Shown piece after piece: positions 5,140 through 10,278 of a DNA stretch of 10,278 bases; position 1 is the stretch's first letter; the number at the start of each line of letters is the position of its first letter. Source of the DNA: an uncultured Lachnospiraceae bacterium. GTDB lineage: Bacteria > Bacillota > Clostridia > Lachnospirales > Lachnospiraceae. Where the stretch lies: the NCBI GenBank assembly GCA_910584115.1, contig CAJTYN010000110.1, forward strand, positions 1-10,278. The letters run 5' to 3'. The translations under genes and the position numbers were made by a program. The notes below the pieces were generated by a model, which worked only from the letters and a program-made list of their open reading frames with translations, ran no database searches and was not told the origin of the DNA.

Positions 5140-5643
5140 ATGGAACTGCTGCTGGTAAAGCGAGCACAGCGGGGCGACACGGAGGCTTTCATCAGACTGA
5201 TGGACAGGCACCGCCTATCCCTCTACAAAGTCGCAAAGAGCTATCTGAAAAACGAAGAGGACATCGCGGACGTGATGCAGGACACCATCCTCTCCGCCTA
5301 CGAGCATCTAAAAGACTTAAAGCAGGCGGCCTACTACAAGACCTGGATCACCCGGATCTTGATCAATCGCTGCATCGACCTGCTCAATGAGCAGAGACGG
5401 TCCATCCCGGCCTCTCTGGATGAGATCTTGGAAGAACACTCAAGAGACTATCCGGCCGACGACCAGGGATTTTACGACCTGCTCAGCGAACTCCCGGAAG
5501 AGATACGCCCGATCTTCCTATTATATTATGGTGAGGGCTTCCGCACACGGGAGATCGCGGAGATCCTGGACTTGAATGAAAACACGGTAAAGAGCCGGCT
5601 CAAACGCGGCCGTCAGAAACTGAAAAGATCCATTTGCTGTTAG
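5140..5643 (+). CDS. ECF-subfamily RNA polymerase sigma factor
   Basis: A 167-residue extracytoplasmic-function sigma factor with only regions 2 and 4. Region 2 spans about residues 20-88: DRHRLSLYKVAKSYLKNEED, then ADVMQDTILSAYEHL for core binding and -10 melting, and YYKTWITRILINRCIDLL. Region 4 spans about 112-164 and contains the -35-reading helix-turn-helix: LSELPEEIRPIFLLYYGEG, then TREIAEILDLNENTVKSRL. The start is the ATG at 5140-5142, 6 nt after GAGGTGA. A GTG at 5107 gives a longer reading but falls at the predicted transcription start. The stop codon TAG is also part of the TAGGAGG for the next gene, so the two are tightly coupled. It probably drives its own operon from 5074-5105, and the membrane partner encoded next would hold it inactive. 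The signal and regulon are unknown. Confidence 0.95.
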   Translation: MELLLVKRAQRGDTEAFIRLMDRHRLSLYKVAKSYLKNEEDIADVMQDTILSAYEHLKDLKQAAYYKTWITRILINRCIDLLNEQRRSIPASLDEILEEHSRDYPADDQGFYDLLSELPEEIRPIFLLYYGEGFRTREIAEILDLNENTVKSRLKRGRQKLKRSICC

Positions 5644-5652
5644 GAGGACCCT

Positions 5653-6798
5653 ATGAACGAAATAAAAAAGAAAGAACAGACCATAAAACAGACAGAAAGA
5701 CAGATCAAAGAGATCCTCTCCCAGGACATCCAGGTCCCGGACATGGTACAGGAGAGGATCCTGAGCACCTACAGACAGCTCCCCGCCAAAAGATCCCGCC
5801 GTCCCGGACAGATACGGACAGCAGCCGCCATCCTGGCCCTCCTCTGCCTGGCCCTGCCCGCCGCGGCGTACGCCTCCGCGAAGACCGGATTCTTCCAGGC
5901 TATGTTCGGGAACAGCACGAAAGAGTCCCACGACATCATCCACAAGATGGTCGACAACGGTAAAGGCGGCCAGACCGCCGTCACCATCCCCTCCGAGGAA
6001 TACGTCCCGGTGGACGACGCCCAGGCCGAAGAGATGCTCGGTCCGTGGATGACAGAAGAGCCCATCGAAAAGAAGATCAACAGCCACACCCTCTCCATCA
6101 AGAACTTTGTCTACGACAAGAACGGCGCGCTGATGTATTTTACCCTGGAGAGGGAGGGCGGCGTGACCGCGCTCGCGGGCGATCAGGAGACAAACCTGGG
6201 CAAGGGTGCCTTCTTTACCGAGACGTCCGACTTCTATTTCACCTGGGAGATCTCGGACGACATCTATGGATGCGCAGACATCTATGTGGACACCGTGCAG
6301 AGCACGCCGGATAAGATGTACTGTTCCGCATACATCCTGTGGGCGGGGACGCCAAAAGACGGGGACCGGCCTCAGCTCGTCCTCTACACCTACCCCTGCC
6401 CCCGCGGGGAGCTGACCGAGGAGACAGACTATTCCACAGAAAAGATCCCTCTGACGGACAAAGACCCCCTCCCCCTGACGGACATCGACCAGGGCGAAGA
6501 AGGATCCTTGAGCTACTCCCCCATCTCCCTGAGCGTGGACATGGCCAAAGGCTTCAGCCTCACCGAGGAGGAAGCCCAGGATCCCTATAACCTGAAAAAG
6601 CTGGAGATCCTCTACAAGGACGGAAGCCGCTATGTGATCTCCGACCAAAGAGAAAACGTCGAGAACAGCGGCTATACACTGGGGAGCGAGACATTTTATA
6701 AAGTCCTGTTCAACCGGCTGGTCAATGTAAACGAGATCCAGGAGATCATCGTAAATAATGTCCATTTTCAGACCGCCGATCAAAATATATATGAATAA
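5653..6798 (+). CDS. Single-pass membrane protein, likely anti-sigma factor (DUF4179-like)
   Basis: A 381-residue protein with one membrane helix at about 56-76 (AAAILALLCLALPAAAYA), preceded by a basic stretch KRSRRPGQIR. This predicts a cytoplasmic N-terminus of about 54 residues and an outside domain of about 300 residues. The N-terminal segment is short, charged and helical (KKKEQTIKQTERQIKEIL) and would bind the sigma factor. The outer part has beta-rich stretches such as HTLSIKNFVYDKNGALMYFTLE, of the type annotated DUF4179 in sigma-linked Firmicutes proteins. Its start ATG is 9 nt after the sigma-factor stop and behind AGGAGG, so the two are one operon. The role as anti-sigma factor rests on this pairing and topology; no zinc-binding HxxxCxxC anti-sigma motif is present. 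No terminator is visible after it, so some transcripts may run into fdhD. Confidence 0.8.
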   Translation: MNEIKKKEQTIKQTERQIKEILSQDIQVPDMVQERILSTYRQLPAKRSRRPGQIRTAAAILALLCLALPAAAYASAKTGFFQAMFGNSTKESHDIIHKMVDNGKGGQTAVTIPSEEYVPVDDAQAEEMLGPWMTEEPIEKKINSHTLSIKNFVYDKNGALMYFTLEREGGVTALAGDQETNLGKGAFFTETSDFYFTWEISDDIYGCADIYVDTVQSTPDKMYCSAYILWAGTPKDGDRPQLVLYTYPCPRGELTEETDYSTEKIPLTDKDPLPLTDIDQGEEGSLSYSPISLSVDMAKGFSLTEEEAQDPYNLKKLEILYKDGSRYVISDQRENVENSGYTLGSETFYKVLFNRLVNVNEIQEIIVNNVHFQTADQNIYE

Positions 6799-6800
6799 AA

Positions 6801-6830
6801 TTGACAGTCTCTCTCCTCATCATGTATAAT
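6801..6830 (+). promoter_or_regulatory. Sigma-A promoter of fdhD-moaC-moaA
   Basis: TTGACA (6801-6806), 18-bp spacer, TATAAT (6825-6830), only 2 nt after the stop of the anti-sigma-like gene. The leader to the fdhD start is about 28 nt, too short for a molybdenum-cofactor riboswitch. Confidence 0.85.
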
Positions 6831-6864
6831 CGTATGGGAATACTCACAAACAGAGGAGAGTAAA

Positions 6865-7671
6865 ATGCACATCAACGAACAATATAAAGACCTGATGCTC
6901 TTAGAAGACACATCGTATCAATACATCGGCCGGGACGGCGCATGCCGCCCCGGATCCGAGCCGGTCTTGAGGGAACACCTGATGGATGTCTACATCAACG
7001 ACCAGCTCACCATGAAACTGATCTGCATCCCACAATACCTGGCAGAGCTGGTCCTAGGCCGTCTCCTGACAGAAGGGATCATCCAGTCCGCCAAAGACGT
7101 AGATCAGATCTACATCTGTGAATATGGCTCCCGCGCGCGCGTTTATCTGAGCGCTCCAAAACATAAAAACACCCAGACAGATTTCATAGAGGTCACGCCC
7201 TCCTGCTGCACCGGAAACCATATCCTGAACGACTATTTCAAAGATCAAGGTCCCATCCGCCCGGTCACGCCCATCCCCTGGAAAGTCGGACAGGTCTTCG
7301 CGCTGGCGGACCGATTTGCCGAGGGCATGCCCCTCCACGAAAAGACCTGGGCCACCCACAGCTGCTTCCTGGCCCGGGGAGAGGAACTGCTCTTCTCCTG
7401 CGAAGACATCGGGCGGCACAACGCCATGGACAAGGCCATCGGCTATGCCCTGCGCAATGATATAGACCTCCGGGAATGCATCGTCTACTCCAGCGGCCGC
7501 GTCCCCACGGATATGGCCACCAAAGCCGTGCGGGCAGGCATCCCGCTCCTCGCCAGCAAAGCCTCCCCCTCCAGGGAAGCGGTGGATCTGGCAAAAAAAT
7601 ACGGCCTGACCTTAGTCTGCGCCGCCAGACGCGACCGCATGAAACTCTTCACAGGGACCGCCCCTGACTGA
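6865..7671 (+). CDS. fdhD: Formate dehydrogenase accessory sulfurtransferase FdhD
   Basis: A 268-residue FdhD homologue. The family takes sulfur from a cysteine desulfurase and adds it to the molybdenum (or tungsten) cofactor, which formate dehydrogenases need for activity. Diagnostic stretches are LAELVLGRLLTEGII (59-73), THSCFLA (164-170), CEDIGRHNAMDKAIGYA (179-195) and YSSGRVPTDMATKAVRAGIP (208-227) followed by LLASKASPS. E. coli FdhD relies on a loop CxxC (C121, C124). Here the corresponding loop reads TPSCCTGN, with two adjacent cysteines (114, 115) instead. The start ATG follows GAGGAG (6853-6858) at normal distance. It leads an operon with moaC (35 nt downstream) and moaA, so it likely serves a molybdenum- or tungsten-dependent formate dehydrogenase encoded elsewhere. 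Confidence 0.95.
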   Translation: MHINEQYKDLMLLEDTSYQYIGRDGACRPGSEPVLREHLMDVYINDQLTMKLICIPQYLAELVLGRLLTEGIIQSAKDVDQIYICEYGSRARVYLSAPKHKNTQTDFIEVTPSCCTGNHILNDYFKDQGPIRPVTPIPWKVGQVFALADRFAEGMPLHEKTWATHSCFLARGEELLFSCEDIGRHNAMDKAIGYALRNDIDLRECIVYSSGRVPTDMATKAVRAGIPLLASKASPSREAVDLAKKYGLTLVCAARRDRMKLFTGTAPD

Positions 7672-7706
7672 ACATAAATGATCACAAGAACACAAAGGAG
7701 GATATG

Positions 7707-8210
7707 ATGGCCGATCTTACACATTTTAACCAGCACGGCGAAGCGATCATGGTGGATGTGAGCGCAAAAAAAGAGACTGCACGGGAAGCCCTCGCCGAGG
7801 GTTCCATCACCATGAGCCGGGAATGCTTCCAGAAGATAAAAGACGGCTCCATGGGAAAAGGAGATGTCCTGGGCGTAGCCAGGATCGCAGGTATCATGGG
7901 GGCCAAGAGGACCGCGGACCTGATCCCCCTCTGCCACATCCTGAACCTGACAAAAGTGGAGATCCACTTTTCACTTGAGGAAGAACGCTGCGCCGTCCGG
8001 GCCGCATGCACTGTGCGCACCACCGGGAAGACCGGCGTGGAGATGGAAGCCCTGACCGGCGTCAACATCGCCCTGCTCACCATCTACGATATGTGCAAAG
8101 CCGTGGACAAGACTATGGAGATGGGCGAGATCCATCTGTGTGAAAAAAGCGGCGGAAAGAGCGGCAGATTTGTCCGCACCCCTGAAAAAACAAAAGAAAC
8201 GAAAATATAG
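7707..8210 (+). CDS. moaC: Cyclic pyranopterin monophosphate synthase MoaC
   Basis: A 167-residue MoaC. It converts the MoaA product, 3',8-cyclo-7,8-dihydro-GTP, to cyclic pyranopterin monophosphate in molybdenum-cofactor synthesis. The sequence is canonical: MVDVSAKKETAREA (15-28), KGDVLGVARIAGIMGAKRTA (51-70), DLIPLCHILNLTKVEI (71-86), GKTGVEMEALTGVNIALLTI (107-126) and YDMCKAVDKTMEM (127-139). The catalytic residues known from E. coli MoaC fall at the same numbers: K51, H77, E112, E114, D128, K131. The start is the second of two adjacent ATGs (7704 and 7707), which is 5 nt from AGGAGG (7696-7701); the first is only 2 nt away. The C-terminal tail is Lys/Thr-rich. moaA begins 16 nt downstream. 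Confidence 0.97.
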   Translation: MADLTHFNQHGEAIMVDVSAKKETAREALAEGSITMSRECFQKIKDGSMGKGDVLGVARIAGIMGAKRTADLIPLCHILNLTKVEIHFSLEEERCAVRAACTVRTTGKTGVEMEALTGVNIALLTIYDMCKAVDKTMEMGEIHLCEKSGGKSGRFVRTPEKTKETKI

Positions 8211-8226
8211 AAACGGAGAATGACAG

Positions 8227-9192
8227 ATGACAGATAAATACGGGCGGACCATCGATTACATGCGCGTCTCCATCATCGACCGCTGCAACCTCAGATGCCA
8301 GTACTGCATACCTACAGACATTGAATGGCTCCCGCCACAGGAGATCCTGACCCTGGAGGAGATCGCAGGGATATGCCGGCAGGCCGCCGCGATCGGCATC
8401 CGCAAGATCAAGATCACCGGCGGGGAACCGCTGATACGCAAAGGCTGCATCGATCTGATCCACATGATCAAGGAGATCACCGGCATCGAGCAGGTCACGC
8501 TCACCACCAACGGCGTGCTCCTGGCCCAGCACGCAAGACAGCTTAGCGACGCGGGGATCGACGCCATAAACGTAAGCCTCGACACCCTGGACCGGGAAAA
8601 ATATATCAAGATCACCAAGACCGACGCCCTCTCAGACGTGCTGGCCGGGATCTCAGAGATGGAGAAGTATGACATCCCTCTGAAGATCAATTCCGTGCTG
8701 CAAAAAGGCGTAAACGAAAACGATTGGCCGCAGCTGATCGGACTGGCCAAAGACCGTGCCCTGGACGTGCGCTTTATCGAGATGATGCCCATCGGCCACG
8801 GAAAAGGATTCGCATCCATCTCCAACGATGAACTCCTGCAGAAGATCCAGGAACACTATGGTCCGCTGGAGGCCGTAACAAAAGCCCGCGGGAACGGACC
8901 TGCCGCCTACTGGCACATCCCGGGCTTTACGGGACACATCGGGTTCATCAGCGCTATCCATGGAAAATTCTGCCGCGCCTGCAACCGTATCCGCCTGACC
9001 TCCACCGGACAGATCAAGCCATGCCTGTGCTACGAAGACCACATCTCCTTAAAAGAAGCCGTCCGCAGCGGATCCGACGAGGAGGTCCAGAGACTGCTGC
9101 TCACAGCGATCGATAGAAAGCCCGCCGGGCACTGCTTCGAAGATCAGACGATGATCACGGAGAAGCATGAGATGGCGCAGATCGGGGGATGA
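8227..9192 (+). CDS. moaA: GTP 3',8-cyclase MoaA (radical SAM)
   Basis: A 321-residue radical-SAM enzyme that converts GTP to 3',8-cyclo-7,8-dihydro-GTP, the first step of molybdenum-cofactor synthesis. The N-terminal cluster motif is CNLRCQYC (C20, C24, C27), followed by the SAM-binding GGEP (65-68) and LTTNG (92-96). The second, GTP-side [4Fe-4S] cluster is carried by C249, C252 and C266 (FCRACNRIRLTSTGQIKPCL). The protein ends in the two glycines (320-321) required in the MoaA family. Length is normal. The start ATG lies 8 nt after GGAG (8215-8218). It is the last gene of the fdhD-moaC-moaA run. The later steps (MoaD/MoaE, MogA, MoeA) are not in this window. Confidence 0.97.
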   Translation: MTDKYGRTIDYMRVSIIDRCNLRCQYCIPTDIEWLPPQEILTLEEIAGICRQAAAIGIRKIKITGGEPLIRKGCIDLIHMIKEITGIEQVTLTTNGVLLAQHARQLSDAGIDAINVSLDTLDREKYIKITKTDALSDVLAGISEMEKYDIPLKINSVLQKGVNENDWPQLIGLAKDRALDVRFIEMMPIGHGKGFASISNDELLQKIQEHYGPLEAVTKARGNGPAAYWHIPGFTGHIGFISAIHGKFCRACNRIRLTSTGQIKPCLCYEDHISLKEAVRSGSDEEVQRLLLTAIDRKPAGHCFEDQTMITEKHEMAQIGG

Positions 9193-9214
9193 TCTTCTAT
9201 AATATGACAAGAAG

Positions 9215-9251
9215 AAGGGTTTCCGCTGATGATCCACATCAATGGAAACCC
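9215..9251 (-). terminator. Hairpin terminator between moaA and the toxin gene
   Basis: GGGTTTCC (9217-9224) and GGAAACCC (9244-9251) form an 8-bp stem, with an inner TGATG/CATCA pair in the loop. On the minus strand the stem is followed by TTCTTCTT, a fair U-rich tail. On the plus strand no U-run follows. It therefore best terminates the toxin-antitoxin operon; it may also slow polymerase coming from moaA, for which no other terminator is visible. Confidence 0.6.
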
Positions 9252-9268
9252 CTAAAATGCGCTATTCT

Positions 9269-9640
9269 TCAGATTGCCCTGTTGATCAATTCCTTTTGAA
9301 ATTCTTCTACTAAGGCTATGACTGATATGTATGCATCCGGATACTCTTCCTTAAAGTCAGCAATACGATCCGCAAGCTCTCCCTGATTCACGATCGTCTG
9401 TTTGTGCGTACGGATATAAGATGTTGCCCTTAATGACAATGCAGGATAGTCTTTGCTCTGCATCTCGAAGTCATAATGCAGATCTAGATGCTCTCTTTGC
9501 GTGACCCGTGAAACAGGAAGTGCAACATAGTCTTTCTGGTCGGCTTTTCCTATGATGAGCACTGGACGTTTTTTAAATGCCATTTTCTTCTTCATGATAT
9601 CATAATATTTAAAGATGGCCCAATACATCTTTCCTGTCAT
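9269..9640 (-). CDS. PemK/MazF-like toxin of a type II toxin-antitoxin pair
   Basis: A 123-residue protein with the layout of the PemK/MazF fold: an N-terminal strand MYWAIFKYY (5-13), then FKKRPVLIIGKAD (22-34), which matches the conserved K-R-P-V-L-I of these toxins, then VALPVSRVTQREHLD (39-53) and SLRATSYIRTHKQTIVNQGE (69-88), which matches the basic R-x-x-x-I-R-T strand. Active MazF/PemK proteins are sequence-specific ribonucleases that cut mRNA; activity here is inferred. The start ATG overlaps the stop of the Panacea-domain gene by 4 nt (ATGA), with AGAGG upstream, so antitoxin and toxin translation are coupled. The N-terminal GDI/W motif typical of many MazF proteins is replaced by MYWAIF, so it is a divergent member. 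The coding sequence is more AT-rich than the moa genes. Confidence 0.78.
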   Translation of the reverse strand: MTGKMYWAIFKYYDIMKKKMAFKKRPVLIIGKADQKDYVALPVSRVTQREHLDLHYDFEMQSKDYPALSLRATSYIRTHKQTIVNQGELADRIADFKEEYPDAYISVIALVEEFQKELINRAI

Positions 9641-10131
9641 TGAGCCACCTCTGCATCCTCAAATTCGTCATAATACATATCATACGTTGGATCATAGGGT
9701 CTGACCTTTTTTGCATCTCTCCTCATATCATCGAGCAGCAGCAACACATCCCCATTTTCATCCTTCGCCAAGCCCTTGCGCGCATTCTGCCATGAGATCT
9801 CTTTATGTGAAAGCTGACTCAATCTCCAAGAAGCCAAAGTCCCATACTGTAGTATCACATTTTTTGTGATATATGCACCTTGGGCAGAAAGCATCTTCTG
9901 ACCATCGTAACACATACCGCCGGCCGTATAATGCGCACGTACTTCTTTTGATACGGGCCCATATTTCCAGCCCTCAAAGTTTCCCTCAAATAACGGCTCA
10001 CCTGTGATGGCAAGGCTTTCCCGCTGTGCAAAATACAGCAGTTTATGCAGTTTCATCTCATCGATGGATTCTCCTGATTGCCGCTTATATTCATCATAAA
10101 TGTATTGAGCAACGTCAAGGATCCTTTCCAT
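9637..10131 (-). CDS. Panacea-domain (DUF4065/SocA-like) antitoxin
   Basis: A 164-residue protein with the Panacea domain (about 1-125). Hallmarks are DVAQYIYDEY (6-15), MKLHKLLYFAQ (26-36), EGNFEGWKYGPV (49-60) and the later LSQLSHKEISWQNARKG (104-120). This domain, also called DUF4065 and first named from SocA and phage GepA, is a known broad neutraliser found beside many unrelated toxins. An acidic, aromatic tail (YDPTYDMYYDEFEDAEVAQ) after about residue 145 could contact the basic toxin. The start is the ATG at 10129-10131, 8 nt after GGAGG; another ATG at 10137 is only 2 nt from it. The gene overlaps the PemK/MazF-like toxin by 4 nt. The operon has its own promoter and palindromic sites, consistent with autoregulation, although no obvious helix-turn-helix is visible in this protein. 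Confidence 0.88.
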   Translation of the reverse strand: MERILDVAQYIYDEYKRQSGESIDEMKLHKLLYFAQRESLAITGEPLFEGNFEGWKYGPVSKEVRAHYTAGGMCYDGQKMLSAQGAYITKNVILQYGTLASWRLSQLSHKEISWQNARKGLAKDENGDVLLLLDDMRRDAKKVRPYDPTYDMYYDEFEDAEVAQ

Positions 10132-10199
10132 AAGCATCACCTCCGGGACATATCGCCCTAACACTCCTGATCGTACAGATGTATCTTTCCGTACCTGCG

Positions 10200-10211
10200 G
10201 ATACATGTATC
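10200..10211. promoter_or_regulatory. Perfect 12-bp palindrome, candidate TA operator
   Basis: GATACATGTATC reads the same on both strands. It lies just downstream of the predicted transcription start of the toxin-antitoxin operon, where a repressor would block elongation or open-complex formation. No other 12-bp palindrome was noticed in the leader. Confidence 0.45.
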
Positions 10212-10214
10212 ATT

Positions 10215-10225
10215 TAGTAATACTA
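10215..10225. promoter_or_regulatory. TAGTA-A-TACTA inverted repeat on the TA promoter -10
   Basis: An 11-bp perfect dyad overlaps the -10 box (10227-10222) of the toxin-antitoxin promoter. It is short and AT-rich, so it could be chance, but its position suits an operator. Confidence 0.3.
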
Positions 10226-10250
10226 TACGCTATCTATCAGGATCTGTCAA
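10222..10250 (-). promoter_or_regulatory. Sigma-A promoter of the toxin-antitoxin operon
   Basis: TTGACA (10250-10245), 17-bp spacer, TATAGT (10227-10222; one mismatch). The leader to the antitoxin start is about 85 nt and holds the palindrome at 10200-10211. Nothing further is recognisable between 10251 and the window end. Confidence 0.75.
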
Positions 10251-10278
10251 TATTCCTGCCTGCATCTCACTCTCATGT

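Noticed and set aside
5521..6783. A 420-codon open frame on the minus strand, longer than the plus-strand gene it overlaps
   Set aside because: It covers the anti-sigma-like gene and the end of the sigma factor in antisense. The plus-strand gene has AGGAGG, coupling to the sigma gene and a clear membrane topology; the antisense frame has low-complexity Val/Gly/Asp content and no recognisable domain.
6831..6864. Molybdenum-cofactor riboswitch before fdhD
   Set aside because: The leader after the mapped promoter elements is only about 28 nt, too short for the known structured element.
9199..9204. TATAAT on the plus strand after moaA
   Set aside because: No -35 element and no downstream plus-strand gene; it is followed by a terminator hairpin.
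1..10278. CRISPR array, insertion sequence or integrase that could explain transfer of the right-edge module
   Set aside because: No regularly spaced repeats, transposase motifs or flanking terminal inverted repeats were seen; the right border of the module is close to the window end and cannot be judged.

Overview
The window looks like chromosomal DNA of a gut-type Clostridia, most likely Lachnospiraceae. The evidence is strong AGGAGG-type ribosome binding sites, consensus TTGACA/TATAAT promoters, GC a little above 50% by eye, an ECF sigma factor paired with a membrane anti-sigma-like protein, and an FdhD/MoaC/MoaA set of anaerobic type. The assignment is inference; there is no rRNA or other marker gene here. 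No tRNA, rRNA, CRISPR array or insertion sequence was seen, and no stretch over 300 bases lacks a gene.

Left part (1-1320, minus strand): a MarR-family regulator with a perfect consensus promoter, followed by an ABC-transporter ATPase cut by the window edge just before its Walker B aspartate. Between them lies a 12-bp hairpin with a U8 tail that abuts the ABC ribosome binding site. A possible 19-codon leader ORF runs through the hairpin and stops on that ribosome binding site. This is an attenuator-like layout and one of the most interesting non-coding signals here.

Middle left (1347-5027, minus strand): five genes in one direction: cupin, carboxymuconolactone-decarboxylase-like (CMD) protein, LysR regulator, XRE-cupin regulator and an MBL-fold hydrolase. 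They end at a strong terminator. The first three are tightly packed behind one promoter. The XRE-cupin/MBL pair has its own promoter, whose -35 box contains the LysR stop codon. The set looks like a small-molecule-responsive metabolic or detoxification locus with an unknown substrate.

Middle right (5074-6798, plus strand): an ECF-type sigma factor and a single-pass membrane protein that is probably its anti-sigma factor. A likely self-recognised ECF promoter (TGCAAC, 17 bp, TGTCTA) lies upstream.

Right (6801-9192, plus strand): fdhD-moaC-moaA behind a consensus promoter. MoaA and MoaC make cyclic pyranopterin monophosphate, the first molybdenum-cofactor intermediate; FdhD sulfurates the cofactor for formate dehydrogenase.

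Right edge (9217-10250, minus strand): a two-gene toxin-antitoxin module, a Panacea-domain (DUF4065/SocA-like) antitoxin overlapping a PemK/MazF-like toxin by 4 nt. It has its own promoter, palindromic candidate operators and terminator. It is more AT-rich than its surroundings and convergent to the moa operon, consistent with later acquisition.

Across the window GATC is strongly over-represented (about 139 by hand count, against about 40 for random sequence). In the genes I inspected this comes mainly from isoleucine ATC being preceded by a codon ending in G.
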